Positions 29,080 through 39,762 of a stretch of 64,000 nt of DNA are shown piece after piece (the first letter of the stretch is position 1; each line of letters starts with the position of its first letter). The translations under genes were made by a program, and so were the position numbers. The stretch is from contig NZ_QAOX01000009.1 in assembly GCF_003050935.1 (NCBI RefSeq), forward strand, positions 1 through 64,000, written 5' to 3'. The notes beneath the pieces are model-generated. The model ran no database searches and was not told the origin of the DNA. It worked only from the letters and a program-made list of their open reading frames with translations. This DNA comes from Luteibacter sp. OK325. Its GTDB lineage: Bacteria; Pseudomonadota; Gammaproteobacteria; Xanthomonadales; Rhodanobacteraceae.

Positions 29080-31717
29080 CCACCCGGGCAAGAATGTCGG
29101 TGAGGTCGCGCGAGAGATCCTTGCGTGACGCCAGCTCCGCGACGACCGCATGCGCCGCTTCACGACGCACGGGCTCCAGGCGCTTCCAGCCATTGAAGGC
29201 CGTCGCCACGCGCGCGGCGACCTGCGGATTGAGCGCATCGATGGCGACGAGGCGATCCGCCAGCCAGCGATAGGCCGCGCCATCCGCGCGATGAAATCCG
29301 CTCGGATTGGCACGCGCGAAACTGCCCAGCAGCGACTGCAAGCGATTCGGGTTCTTCAGCGTGAAGGCATCATCGCGCTCCAGCGACTGGATACGCGCCA
29401 GGGCGGTGTCGCCCGGTAGCTGCGCCTGCACCGCGAACCACTTGTCCAACGCCAGGGCGTTGCTCTCGTAGCGATGGCGGAAATGGGCGAACGCCGGAGT
29501 GGCGGCATCCGGATCGATGGTTGCCAGTGTGGCTAACGCGGCAAGGCGATCCGTCATGCCAGGCGCTTCGTCGTACTGCGCGCGAGCCAGGTCACGCGCT
29601 TCGCTTTCGTCGACCAGTGAAAGCAGGTCGAGCACGCGTCGTTTCAGCTGGCGCTGCGCCTGGCTTGCCGCGTCGAGCGCGGCACTAGCGGCCGCGCGTA
29701 GCGCGTCGTAGCGCGCACGCAGGGCAGGCACGCCGATCTTGCTGGCCAGCGCCCGGAGCATGGCCTGCCGGCTGGCGCGGATGCGGTCCGGATCGCGCTC
29801 GGGCTGTCGCTCGACCAGTTCAATCTCGCCGGGCGGGGTGAGCAGTTCGGCCAGCAAGGCGTCTTCGACCGAGGGGTCGGCGAAGAGCTGGGCGAGGGCC
29901 GCCGTCCAGGCGCCAATCGCCGCACCTTCGACTTTGCCGTCGCGGCAGTCGTCGTAGGCAAGGCCCGCGAGTTGCTGTCCGGCCTCCCAGCGGTTGAAGC
30001 CGTCGGGATCGTGACGAAGCAGCACGCCCAATTCTTCCGGGGCGTAATCGAATTCGAGGATCACCGGGGCCGAGAATCCGCGCAGCAAGGACGGCACGGG
30101 CGCGCTGAAGATGTCCTCGAAGACCACGCTGCGCTCGGCGCCGTCGAGCACGATGGTGCGTTCGCTGGCGCCGGCCGTAGCTTCGCCCTCGAGCCGGAGC
30201 GGCAGCGCCTTGCCCGACGCATCGAACAGCGACAGACGGACAGGAATCGGCAGCGCCTGTTTCACCGTTTGCCCTGCGCTGGCCGGAGTGCGCTGGCGCA
30301 GGGTGAGACGGTAGCGCGACTGCGCGGCGTCATAACGTGCTTCGGCTGTCAGGCGCGGCGTACCCGCCTGGCTATACCAGGCAAGGTACGTGGACAGGTC
30401 GCTGCCGTTGGCATCGCCGAGGGCTTTCAGGAAATCCTCGATCGTGGCTGCATCGCCGTCATGGCGATCGAAGTAGAGATCCATGCCCTTGCGGAAACCG
30501 TCACGGCCGAGATGGCCAGCGAGCATACGGACCAGCTCGGAGCCCTTCTCGTAGACGGTGGCGGTGTAGAAGTTGTTGATCTCGCTGTATTGCGACGGGC
30601 GCACCGGATGCGACAGCGGGCCGGCGTCTTCGGGGAACTGTGCGCGGCGCAACAGCGCGACGTCCTCGATACGCTTGAGCGACACCGAGTTCATGTCCGC
30701 GGAGAAGCTCTGCTCGCGGAATACGGTGAGGCCTTCCTTCAGGCTGAGCTGGAACCAGTCGCGGCAGGTGACGCGATTGCCGCTCCAGTTGTGGAAGTAC
30801 TCGTGCGCGACCACGGCTTCCACGTGACGGTACTCGTCGTCGGTGCTCGAGTCCGGATCGGCCAGCAGGTACTTCGCGTTGAAGATATTGAGACCCTTGT
30901 TCTCCATCGCGCCCATGTTGAAATCATGGGTGGCGACGACGTGGAAGACATCGAGGTCGTAATTGCGCCCGTAGGTGCGCTCGTCCCATTGCATGCTGCG
31001 GATGAGCGAGTCCATCGCGTAGTCGCAGCGATCGATGACATCGGCTTCCGCCCAGATGTGAAGCGCGACAGCGCGCCCATCGGCCGTGGTGTAGTCATGG
31101 CTGATTCGCTCGAGGCGTCCGGCGACCAGGGCGAACAGGTAGCTCGGCTTCGGATGAGGATCCACGAAGCGTGCCCAGTGGCGGCCATCGGCCAGTTCGC
31201 CCGCGCCGTCCGGATTGCCGCCGGCCAGCAGCACCGGGAAGCGCACCGGGTCGGCGCGCAGCGTCACCGTGTACTTCGAAAGAACGTCCGGGCGATCCGG
31301 AAAATACGTGATGTGGCGGAAGCCCTCGGCTTCGCACTGGGTCAGCAGGAAACCGCGGTCGCGGCTGCCGGAGAGATACAGGCCTTCGAAGGCGGTGTTC
31401 TCCGCGGGCCGGACGGCCACGCGGGCGCCCAGCGTGCAGCGGTCCGCATCCACCGCGACTTCCAGCACGCCGTCGGCAAGGATGTACTCGCCGTCGCCTA
31501 GCTGCCGGCCGTCCAGCGTCAGCTCGAGCAACTCGATACCTTCGCCGTTGAGACGGATAGGCTCGTCGGCCTGCCGCACCAGGGTCAGGCGGCTGGTGAC
31601 CTCGGTATGGTCGATGCCGAGGTCGAACTCGAGCGCCACCTCTTCCACGGCCCATGCGGGCGGGCGGTAGTCGGCGAGGCGGATGACGGACGTGGGGGCG
31701 TCGGAACGATCACTCAT
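29069..31717 (-). CDS. pepN: Aminopeptidase N (M1 family)
   Basis: 882 aa from the ATG at 31717, the expected size for the E. coli PepN subgroup. The substrate-anchoring GAMEN motif is at 269-273 and the zinc site HEYFH at 305-309, with the third ligand Glu328 (LKEGL). A DUF3458-type beta domain and a long helical C-terminal domain follow. It removes N-terminal residues from peptides in the cytosol. The ~100-residue upstream extension of the frame overlaps the divergent epimerase gene and is rejected. Confidence 0.96.
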   Translation of the reverse strand: MSDRSDAPTSVIRLADYRPPAWAVEEVALEFDLGIDHTEVTSRLTLVRQADEPIRLNGEGIELLELTLDGRQLGDGEYILADGVLEVAVDADRCTLGARVAVRPAENTAFEGLYLSGSRDRGFLLTQCEAEGFRHITYFPDRPDVLSKYTVTLRADPVRFPVLLAGGNPDGAGELADGRHWARFVDPHPKPSYLFALVAGRLERISHDYTTADGRAVALHIWAEADVIDRCDYAMDSLIRSMQWDERTYGRNYDLDVFHVVATHDFNMGAMENKGLNIFNAKYLLADPDSSTDDEYRHVEAVVAHEYFHNWSGNRVTCRDWFQLSLKEGLTVFREQSFSADMNSVSLKRIEDVALLRRAQFPEDAGPLSHPVRPSQYSEINNFYTATVYEKGSELVRMLAGHLGRDGFRKGMDLYFDRHDGDAATIEDFLKALGDANGSDLSTYLAWYSQAGTPRLTAEARYDAAQSRYRLTLRQRTPASAGQTVKQALPIPVRLSLFDASGKALPLRLEGEATAGASERTIVLDGAERSVVFEDIFSAPVPSLLRGFSAPVILEFDYAPEELGVLLRHDPDGFNRWEAGQQLAGLAYDDCRDGKVEGAAIGAWTAALAQLFADPSVEDALLAELLTPPGEIELVERQPERDPDRIRASRQAMLRALASKIGVPALRARYDALRAAASAALDAASQAQRQLKRRVLDLLSLVDESEARDLARAQYDEAPGMTDRLAALATLATIDPDAATPAFAHFRHRYESNALALDKWFAVQAQLPGDTALARIQSLERDDAFTLKNPNRLQSLLGSFARANPSGFHRADGAAYRWLADRLVAIDALNPQVAARVATAFNGWKRLEPVRREAAHAVVAELASRKDLSRDLTDILARVALG

Positions 31718-31793
31718 GGCAGTAAGACAACACATGTTCTGGTCTGACAGGCAGGCTAACATGCGGTCGGATTCGTCAAAAGGAAGCCTCCCC

Positions 31794-32798
31794 ATGTCCC
31801 GATTCAGCGTGACGCGCTCCACCCTGGGCGCCAACGAACTGGTGGTCCTGGTCGATGCCGATGCCGACCGTGAGGTCCGGATCGCCCGGCGCGGCGCCAC
31901 CGTGCTTTCGATCAGCACTCGCCTAAGCGACCGGCAGCGTACCGTCACCGACGGTTTTCGCGACGAAAAGGAACTGGTCGGGCACAAGGGGTCGCGCTTC
32001 GCGATCATGACGCCGTTCGCCAACCGCGTTAACGACTCGCGTTACACCTTTGAAGGAACCACCTACGATTTGCAGCCAGGTGCCGTCGGCGCCGATCGCG
32101 CCAGTCGCCATGGGTTCCTTCGCGGAACGCTTTTCGACGTGCAACGTGAGCACGCCGATGACGACAGGGCTTCGGTCACGCTTTTCACCGCGGCCATCCG
32201 TCCGCGCGTCAATCCCGGCTACCCGTTCGCACTCGATTTCAGTGTGACATTTACCCTCGACGAGCGCGGGCTCACGGTGGAAGCGAAGACGCGCAATGTC
32301 GGCGAGCATGCCGCGCCGACCTTCTTCGGTTGGCACCCGTACTTCCGTCTCTCGGACAACCCGATCGAGACCTGGGAACTGCACGTGCCGGCGGACAAGA
32401 TCATCGCTACGGACAAGGATTTCATTCCGCTGCCCGGCACCAGCGCCTGGCAGGCGATGGACAAGGCCGACCGTTCGCTCGACTTTCGCAAGGCGCGCGC
32501 CATCGGCGGTACCGAGCTCAACCACACCTACGCCGATCTCCAGCTGGACACCGATGGCAAGGCACGCACGCATCTTCGCGATCCGAAGACGGGCGCGGGT
32601 ATCGCCGTGTGGCAGGAGAAAGGGGTGATGCTCGTGTTCACCTCGGACACCGCCGATCGCGACGCGCGTAAGTCGGTCGCGCTGGAGCCGATGGAATGCA
32701 TGCCGGACGCTTTCAATCGCGACGATTGCGCGCCGCTGATCACGCTGGCTGCCGGTCAGGAGCGTCGCTTCGTCTGTGGCGTGGAGTTTAATACGTGA
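31794..32798 (+). CDS. Aldose 1-epimerase family protein
   Basis: 334 aa, galactose-mutarotase-like beta-sandwich. Conserved features: SRFAIMTPFANRV (substrate-binding Asn/Arg), SRHGFLRG, catalytic His in FGWHPYF and general-base Glu in LEPMECMPDAF. It interconverts alpha and beta anomers of aldoses; the exact sugar is not evident. The ATG at 31794 has AAGGA upstream; an in-frame ATG at 31761 is an alternative. The stop overlaps the next gene's GTG (4 bp), so the two are probably co-translated. Confidence 0.88.
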   Translation: MSRFSVTRSTLGANELVVLVDADADREVRIARRGATVLSISTRLSDRQRTVTDGFRDEKELVGHKGSRFAIMTPFANRVNDSRYTFEGTTYDLQPGAVGADRASRHGFLRGTLFDVQREHADDDRASVTLFTAAIRPRVNPGYPFALDFSVTFTLDERGLTVEAKTRNVGEHAAPTFFGWHPYFRLSDNPIETWELHVPADKIIATDKDFIPLPGTSAWQAMDKADRSLDFRKARAIGGTELNHTYADLQLDTDGKARTHLRDPKTGAGIAVWQEKGVMLVFTSDTADRDARKSVALEPMECMPDAFNRDDCAPLITLAAGQERRFVCGVEFNT

Positions 32799-33739
32799 CC
32801 TTGCCCACCTTTGCCGACGTGCGCGACGCCGCCGCACGTATCGCTCCCTACGCGCTGGTGACACCGGCGATGCGAAGCGACCGAATCGACGCTCTGGTCG
32901 GCGCGGCTGTCATGTTCAAGTGCGAGAACCTGCAAAGGGGCGGCGCTTTCAAGTTTCGCGGTGCGACCAACGCCGTGTGGTCACTGAGTGACGAGGACGC
33001 CGCACGCGGCGTCGTGACGCATTCGTCCGGCAACCACGGCAATGCACTGGCCATGGCGGCGCGCACGCGTGGAATCACGGCGCATGTCGTCGTACCGGAA
33101 GGTGCCGTGAAAACCAAGGTGGACGCGATTATTGCGGCAGGCGCCACCGTGCACCGCTGTGCGCCGACCACCGCAGCCCGTGAGGCGAAGGCGGCCGAGC
33201 TCGTCGCCAGCACCGGTGCGACCCTTGTCCATCCCTATGCCGATTCGCGAGTGATGGCGGGGCAGGGAACGCTGGTGCCGGAGTTGCTTCGCCAGTGCCC
33301 CAGGATCGACGCGATCATCTTTCCCGTTGGCGGTGGTGGGCTGGCCTCCGGCTGTTCGATCGCCGCGCACGGCATCGATCCAGCCATGGTCTTGTTCGGT
33401 GCCGAGCCCGAAGGCGCCGACGATGCCGCGCGCTCGCTGGAAGCGGACGAACGGGTCGGACCGTTCACCGCCAATACGATATGCGACGGCCTGCGCACGC
33501 TGATTGGCGAGCCCAACTTCCACGTGCTGCGCGAGCAGGGCGTCACCGTGTTGCGTGTCAGCGATGCCGAAGTTGTCGCCGCCATGCGCCTGCTCTGGTC
33601 CGAACTGCGCATCGTGGTCGAGCCGTCGAGCGCGACGGTGCTTGCCGCGCTGCTGCGATATCCGGAGCGTGTGGCCGGGCGTCGCGTCGGTGCGGTGTTG
33701 ACTGGCGGCAACGTCGATCTGGATGACCTTCCCTGGTAA
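32795..33739 (+). CDS. PLP-dependent threonine/serine dehydratase-like enzyme
   Basis: 314 aa, fold-type II PLP enzyme. The Schiff-base lysine is Lys53 (GGAFKFRGA), with substrate-loop SSGNHGN and phosphate-binding VGGGGLASG. No C-terminal ACT regulatory domain is present, so it resembles catabolic threonine dehydratase or serine racemase rather than IlvA. It would deaminate L-Thr/L-Ser or racemise Ser; sequence alone does not decide. The start is GTG, overlapping the epimerase stop. Confidence 0.85.
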   Translation: MTLPTFADVRDAAARIAPYALVTPAMRSDRIDALVGAAVMFKCENLQRGGAFKFRGATNAVWSLSDEDAARGVVTHSSGNHGNALAMAARTRGITAHVVVPEGAVKTKVDAIIAAGATVHRCAPTTAAREAKAAELVASTGATLVHPYADSRVMAGQGTLVPELLRQCPRIDAIIFPVGGGGLASGCSIAAHGIDPAMVLFGAEPEGADDAARSLEADERVGPFTANTICDGLRTLIGEPNFHVLREQGVTVLRVSDAEVVAAMRLLWSELRIVVEPSSATVLAALLRYPERVAGRRVGAVLTGGNVDLDDLPW

Positions 33740-33831
33740 GCATTCGCACGCGGTGCGCCACCTGAAGCGGACATCCCCGGCCATTTGGCGTGGCTATTCT
33801 CGCTACTCTTTCAGGACGTGCGAGACAGGGC

Positions 33832-34386
33832 ATGCGATGCGCCTGGGCCGAACAAAGCGACGCCGAACGCGTCTATCACGATACCGAGTGGGGATTGCCG
33901 ATCCACGACGACCGAAAGCTCTTCGAGCTGATCACGTTGCGCGGAGCGGCAGCCGGTTTGACATGGCGCACCGTGCTTGCGAAACGCGAACGTTATCGCC
34001 GCGTCTTCCACGATTACGACCTGGCGCGGATCGCCGCGATGACCGACGACGACCTCGCCGTGGTGCGTCGTGATCGGGGCATCATCCGTCACCGTCTCAA
34101 GATCGCCTCGGTGCGCGGTAATGCGCGGGCAGGGCTTCGGCTGATCGAAAGCGAGGGCTCGTTGTTCACCTTTCTATGTGCCTTCCTTGACAGCGAAAGC
34201 GCTCGCATAGCGCCCCGCACTGCGTTTGGGATGCGTGCGCGAAGCGACGAATCCGACGTCATGAGCGCCATTCTTTACAAGCGGGGATTTCGTTTCGCCG
34301 GCACGGCCATCTGTTACGCGGTCATGCAGGCGACCGGCATGGTCGACGGCCACGAAACCGGATGCCAGCACCGCGCTTGTCGCTGA
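33832..34386 (+). CDS. DNA-3-methyladenine glycosylase I-like protein (altered pocket)
   Basis: 184 aa, colinear with E. coli Tag. Start chosen at 33832 because the family begins M-x-RC/MRC. The zinc ligands are conserved: Cys3, His of YHDTEWG, and His/Cys of GHETGC. The helix-hairpin region (GIIRHRLKI) and the end (RGFRFAGTAICYAVMQA) match well. The family Glu that contacts the 3-methyladenine base (E. coli Glu38 in LEGQQAG) is Arg here (LRGAAAG). The protein may be a diverged paralogue with changed or lost base excision, so tag is not assigned as a symbol. It is convergent with bioC. Confidence 0.8.
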   Translation: MRCAWAEQSDAERVYHDTEWGLPIHDDRKLFELITLRGAAAGLTWRTVLAKRERYRRVFHDYDLARIAAMTDDDLAVVRRDRGIIRHRLKIASVRGNARAGLRLIESEGSLFTFLCAFLDSESARIAPRTAFGMRARSDESDVMSAILYKRGFRFAGTAICYAVMQATGMVDGHETGCQHRACR

Positions 34387-34396
34387 CCAGTGATCG

Positions 34397-35284
34397 TCAG
34401 AACGGCGTTTTCCGCCGCGATCCGCGCAGGTTCTCGATGGGAAAGCTCGCGATTTCGCCGCTGCCTTCGCGACGCGACTGCCCGGCCGGTGGTCCCCATG
34501 CGTGGGCCGTCACCACTTCCCAGGTCGAGGGAATCACGCCATCGCTGCGCATCGCCTCGTAGGCGTCGAGCATGCGGCGGTAGTGCTGCTTGCCAGTGAG
34601 TCCGCGCTGGCGATCGGCGTCGGCGTTGTTTGCGCCAAGGCCGCGCAGTTCGTCCAGCAGCGCACGAGGCGTGGGATAGGTAAGCGTATAGCGCTCGGCG
34701 AACAGCACCGGGTCACGCAGGCCGGCCGACAGCATGGCGTCGCCGACGTCGTGCATGTCCAGAAAGCGTGCCACGTGCGCGTGCTGGTCGGATTCCGCCC
34801 AGGCGGCGCGCAGCTCGCTGAGCGTGTCGGGGCCGAAGGTGGAGAACGTGAGCAGGCCGCCGGGTTTGAGCACGCGGGCGCATTCGGTGAACAGGCGGCC
34901 GATGTCCTCACACCACTGGAAGCACAGGTTGGAGAAAAGGATGTCCACACTGTGGTCCGGGATCGGCAACGTGTACGCATCGGCGGCGACGCGGGAGAAC
35001 GGCTTCAGCCAGCTGCTGTGCTGTTTCGCCTGGCGTAGCATCGGCAACGCGAGATCCATCGCGATCACCTGCGCTTTGGGGTAGCGCTTCTTCAGCGCCG
35101 CGCTGCCGCGACCGGTGCCGGCGCCCACGTCCAGGATGATCTCGGGAACCTGCTCATACATGTCGAGGCGATCGACCAGGGTCGACTGCACCTCGCGTTG
35201 CAGTGCATCGTGTTTCTCGTAGGTGCCGGCGGCGCGACCGAAGTTGCGCCTGACCTGGGTCCGGTCGAAATGAAAATCGCTCAT
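34397..35284 (-). CDS. bioC: Malonyl-[ACP] O-methyltransferase BioC
   Basis: 295 aa class I SAM-dependent methyltransferase. The N-terminus FDRTQVRRNFGRAAGTYEKHD is typical of BioC; the SAM loop is ILDVGAGTGRGS (50-61), followed by DLALPMLRQA. It methylates the free carboxyl of malonyl-ACP so that fatty acid synthesis can build the pimeloyl chain. The ATG at 35284 overlaps the bioH stop by 4 bp. Last gene of the bio operon. Confidence 0.95.
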   Translation of the reverse strand: MSDFHFDRTQVRRNFGRAAGTYEKHDALQREVQSTLVDRLDMYEQVPEIILDVGAGTGRGSAALKKRYPKAQVIAMDLALPMLRQAKQHSSWLKPFSRVAADAYTLPIPDHSVDILFSNLCFQWCEDIGRLFTECARVLKPGGLLTFSTFGPDTLSELRAAWAESDQHAHVARFLDMHDVGDAMLSAGLRDPVLFAERYTLTYPTPRALLDELRGLGANNADADRQRGLTGKQHYRRMLDAYEAMRSDGVIPSTWEVVTAHAWGPPAGQSRREGSGEIASFPIENLRGSRRKTPF

Positions 35285-36054
35285 GCGTCTGCTTCGGTGA
35301 ACTGTGTCAGGACATCGGCCACGGCGGTGGCGTGTCCGATAAAGGGGGCGTGGCCGGCGTGGGCGATTTCCTCGAAGCGGCCGCCAGCGGCTTCGGCGCA
35401 CCAACGCATGGCCTCGGGGTGAACAATGCGGTCGCGCCGTCCCGCCATCCAGAGGCTGCGCTGCCGCAGTCCTGACAAACGTGGCCGCAGGTCGGCGCTC
35501 TCGAGCAGACGAAGACCTTCCATCAGCACCCGCGGGTTGGGTTCGCCGCGGGAGAAGGCTTCTTCCTTCAGGCGGCGGGCTTCGGCACGTGGATCGGCAC
35601 TGCCCATGGCTTCGAGGGCGATGAAGCGCTCCAGCGTACCGTGGTAATCGGCTTCCAGATCGGCGGCGAGCTTTTCCACCATGGCGGCGTCGTTGCCATA
35701 GGGCCAGCCTTCGGTGCGGACGAAGCGTGGCGTGGAACACAGGGCGGCGACCGAGGTCACCTGGTCGGGGAGGTCGAGGGCGGCGGTGAGAGCGATGAGT
35801 CCGCCGAGCGACCATCCCATCCACACGGCCGGTGGGGTCGCCGCGGCGATCGCCCGCGCGCACGCCACCGGTTCGAGCGGGATATCGCAGTCGCGCGAAT
35901 AGCCGTGCCCGGGCAGGTCGACCACGTACATCGTGTAGCGCGATGCCAGCGCGTCGACGAGCGGCGAGAGGATGCCACCATGCATGGCCCAGCCATGGAT
36001 CAGCACCAGCGGCGTGTCGCCATCGCCATGACGCTCGATGTGCAGTCCGCTCAC
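35281..36054 (-). CDS. bioH: Pimeloyl-[ACP] methyl ester esterase BioH
   Basis: 257 aa alpha/beta hydrolase. The lipase-box serine is Ser82 in GWSLGG; the Asp is in [10 protein letters not shown] (~207) and the His in HAGHAPF (~235). It removes the methyl group put on by BioC, ending chain elongation at pimeloyl-ACP. Neighbouring bioC and bioF make the BioH assignment firm. It overlaps the genes on both sides by 4 bp. Confidence 0.95.
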   Translation of the reverse strand: MSGLHIERHGDGDTPLVLIHGWAMHGGILSPLVDALASRYTMYVVDLPGHGYSRDCDIPLEPVACARAIAAATPPAVWMGWSLGGLIALTAALDLPDQVTSVAALCSTPRFVRTEGWPYGNDAAMVEKLAADLEADYHGTLERFIALEAMGSADPRAEARRLKEEAFSRGEPNPRVLMEGLRLLESADLRPRLSGLRQRSLWMAGRRDRIVHPEAMRWCAEAAGGRFEEIAHAGHAPFIGHATAVADVLTQFTEADA

Positions 36055-36788
36055 GGGGTGTCGCTTGGCGCAAGTGTCGGGTCGACCGCACCGCGCTCGT
36101 CGAAGACGAAGCAGTCGCCGCGCCAGTGAGCGCCGCCGGCTTCCTCGAAATATTTCAGGATGCCGCCTTCGAGCTGGAAGACGTGGTCGATGCCGATCTC
36201 GCGCATATGGATGGCCGCTTTTTCGCAGCGGATGCCGCCGGTGCAGAACGAGACCACGGTCTTGCCGTCGAAGCGCGCGCGGTCCGCGGCGATGGCTTCG
36301 GGAAAGCCGGTGAAGCTCGACAGTCCGTATTCGACCGTGTTCTCGAACGTGCCCGCCGAGACTTCGTAGTCGTTGCGCGTGTCGACCAGGACGACCGGAC
36401 GACCGTCGTCGTCGTGGCCCTGGTCGAGCCAGCGGCGCAGGTCCAGCGGCAGCACATGCGGCGCGCGACCTTCCTCGGGACGGATCGACGGCGCACGCAT
36501 GGTGATGATTTCTTTCTTCAGGCGCACGCGCATACGACCAAACGGCGCCTCGTCGGAAAGACTCTCCTTCGGCGTGATGTCGGCGAAGCGCGAATCTTCA
36601 TGTAACCAGTTCACGAAGGAGGCGATCGCCTCGCGCGGTGCGGCCAGGAACAGGTTGATGCCTTCCGGCGCAAGCAGGATCGTTCCCTTCAGAGCCAGGG
36701 CGGTGCAGCGCTCGACCATGCGCGAGCGCAGCGCGTCCAGGTCGTCGAGACCGACGAACTTGTAGGCGGAGATGTTGAGGATCGACAT
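36051..36788 (-). CDS. trhO: Rhodanese-domain protein, TrhO-like tRNA uridine hydroxylase
   Basis: 245 aa. The N-terminal UPF0176 domain ([24 protein letters not shown]) and a rhodanese domain (residues ~115-235) match YceA/TrhO. The rhodanese active-site Cys is Cys182 ([13 protein letters not shown]), with Cys188 also conserved. TrhO makes 5-hydroxyuridine at U34 of tRNAs in E. coli. Here it is embedded between bioF and bioH, overlapping bioH by 4 bp; no link of its activity to biotin is known to me. This form lacks the longer C-terminal tail of E. coli YceA. Confidence 0.85.
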   Translation of the reverse strand: MSILNISAYKFVGLDDLDALRSRMVERCTALALKGTILLAPEGINLFLAAPREAIASFVNWLHEDSRFADITPKESLSDEAPFGRMRVRLKKEIITMRAPSIRPEEGRAPHVLPLDLRRWLDQGHDDDGRPVVLVDTRNDYEVSAGTFENTVEYGLSSFTGFPEAIAADRARFDGKTVVSFCTGGIRCEKAAIHMREIGIDHVFQLEGGILKYFEEAGGAHWRGDCFVFDERGAVDPTLAPSDTP

Positions 36789-36817
36789 GGGCATGGCTGA
36801 GGGGACGCGGCCGCCCA

Positions 36818-38028
<1,211 letters not shown>

Positions 38029-38032
<4 letters not shown>

Positions 38033-39036
38033 GCCGCGTCGGCGCGTTCGACGATGTCCGCGTGGACCGTGCCCGGCTCGATCTCGACTTCCATCGGCTT
38101 GAGGCCGAGGCGTTCGAACAGACGGCGATCGTGCTCAACGTCCGGGTTGCCCGTGGTCAGCAGCTTCTCGCCGTAGAAGATCGAGTTGGCGCCCGCGGCG
38201 AAGCACAGTGCCTGCAGGGCGTCGTCCATGGTCTCGCGACCGGCGGACAGGCGCACGACAGAGGCGGGCATGGTGATGCGTGCGACGGCGATGCTACGCA
38301 CGAACTCGAACGGATCCAGCGCCTCGGTGCCGGCCAGCGGCGTGCCGGCGACCTGCACGAGGCGGTTGATCGGCACGGACTCGGGGTGCTCGGGAAGATT
38401 CGCCAGCGTGGTCAGCAGGCCGGCGCGCTGTGCGCGGGATTCACCCATGCCGACGATGCCGCCGCAGCAGGTTTTCAGGCCGGCCTGGCGCACGTGGTCG
38501 AGCGTGTCGAGGCGATCCTGGAACTCACGCGTATGGATGATCTCGCCGTAGAAGTCCGGCGCGGTATCGAGGTTGTGGTTGTAGAAGTCCAGGCCGGCGG
38601 CCTTCAGCGTGTCGGCCTGCGGCTGGGACAGCATGCCCAGCGTCGCGCAGGTCTGCAGGCCGAGGCCTTTCACGGCGGCCACGATCTCGGCCACCTTGAC
38701 CACGTCACGGTCCTTCGGCGAGCGCCATGCGGCACCCATGCAGAAGCGGCTGGCGCCGGCGTCCTTGGCGGCCTGGGCCCGGGCGAGCACGGCTTCAACG
38801 CTCATCAGCTTCTCGGCTTTCACCCCGGTGGAGTAGCGAGCGGCTTGCGGGCAGTAGGCGCAATCCTCAGGACAGCCACCCGTCTTGATCGACAGCAGGG
38901 TCGACACCTGGACCGCGTTGGGGTCGTGGTACTGGCGATGTACGGTCTGCGCCTGGAAGAGCAGGTCGTTGAAGGGCAAGGCGAAAAGGTGCTCGACCTC
39001 CTCGCGGGACCAGTCGTGGCGGATAGCTGCGGTCAT
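38029..39036 (-). CDS. bioB: Biotin synthase BioB
   Basis: 335 aa radical SAM enzyme. The [4Fe-4S] motif is Cys55-Cys59-Cys62 ([10 protein letters not shown]). Conserved segments [27 protein letters not shown] and the [2Fe-2S] ligand region are present. It inserts sulfur into dethiobiotin. The ATG at 39036 is chosen; the extension upstream runs through the operator region. First gene of the operon bioB-bioF-trhO-bioH-bioC; bioA and bioD are not in the window. Confidence 0.97.
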
Positions 39037-39085
39037 GGTGGGCTCCCGGGGCGAAGGCGCGAAGTGTCGGCGCGGGCGAGCCAAG

Positions 39086-39119
39086 CTGTCAACTAATTGG
39101 TAGCTGCCAAAGTTTACGG
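39086..39119. promoter_or_regulatory. BirA-type biotin operator
   Basis: The half-sites TGTCAAC (39087-39093) and GTTTAC (39112-39117) are separated by 18 bp, the same spacing as between GTAAAC and GTTTAC in the E. coli bio operator. It lies ~50 bp upstream of the bioB start. It implies repression by biotinoyl-AMP-bound BirA; the N-terminal HTH of BirA cannot be checked here. Confidence 0.7.
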
Positions 39120-39136
39120 GCCAGGGGCCCCTAGGG

Positions 39137-39442
39137 CTGGACCTTAGACGAACGGACGTAACCGATCGCGCCAAGCGTGCGGCCGCAGCCCTGGAGCACG
39201 ACACGTGGTTCCGTGCCCAGGTCAATGAAGCGTTGTTGCAAGAAGAGCAGGGCACCGCCACACGGCACAGCGAAGACGACGTGTGGGCTGATGTGATGGA
39301 GGCTGCCGGACAGGAGCAAAAAGCTCCCGTGGAAAACGTTGCTCGAGTGATAGCATCCGCGCGAAAGGCCGCGCGAAAGGCCGCGCGAAAGGCCGCGCGA
39401 AAGGCCGCGCGAAAGGCCGCGGGACCGCGTGGGCGAAAATAA
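39137..39442 (+). pseudogene. Antitoxin-like remnant with ARKA repeat tail
   Basis: The frame open from 39104 to 39442 encodes [18 protein letters not shown] and then [11 protein letters not shown], resembling the C-terminal half of small RelB/ParD-like antitoxins ('stability determinant' type). No ATG or GTG with a ribosome site opens it: the first in-frame start-like codons are CTG and TTG. The 5' end runs into the bioB operator, so the N-terminal part seems lost. The end is an unusual Arg/Lys/Ala tail made by five 12-bp repeats. Called a remnant; expression from a non-ATG start cannot be excluded. Confidence 0.5.
39359..39420 (+). repeat. 12-bp tandem repeat (five copies)
   Basis: Unit GCGCGAAAGGCC repeated five times in frame with the antitoxin-like remnant, encoding repeated Ala-Arg-Lys-Ala. 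Copy number can change by slippage without shifting the frame. Confidence 0.9.
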
Positions 39443-39472
39443 GGAACGTAGCGTGGCGCTTCTCTTTATGAG

Positions 39473-39690
39473 CATGGCGAAGAAGGATCTGGTCGACATC
39501 GCAAAGTACGCCGTATCCATTGGCCATGATGACGTGGAAAAAGGGCGACGCGAAGATCTACCGCGTTCTTCCATCGGCGAAGATAAGAACCTCCCGCGCC
39601 AGAATTGTAAGGGGTCGCCCGAGCGTTACTTCCGCTGCGCAGTAGCTCGCTGTATCAATTCCTCTGCATCGATGGCACCCAAACTTAACG
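39473..39690 (+). pseudogene. ParE/RelE-like toxin remnant (frameshifted)
   Basis: The frame beginning at about 39473 gives AKKDLVDIAKYAVSIGHDD, which resembles the N-terminal helix of ParE/RelE toxins. Further on, the C-terminal-like strand (LPLRSSSLYQFLCIDG) is only found in another frame at ~39630-39680. Expected central residues are missing. Together with the neighbouring antitoxin-like piece it reads as a decayed toxin-antitoxin locus. Similarity was judged by eye only. Confidence 0.4.
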
Positions 39691-39762
39691 AACGGTCAAC
39701 GGCACGCCGCCATCCACCGGCGACTGCTTTAGTATGAGACCGTTCCCACAGGAGGGTTGCAC

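Noticed and set aside
31718-32023. N-terminal extension of pepN
   Set aside because: PepN proteins begin at the residue encoded by the ATG at 31717; the extension overlaps the divergent epimerase gene.
39359-39420. Tandem repeats as a possible CRISPR
   Set aside because: 12-bp units without spacers and in frame with an antitoxin-like remnant; no cas genes nearby.
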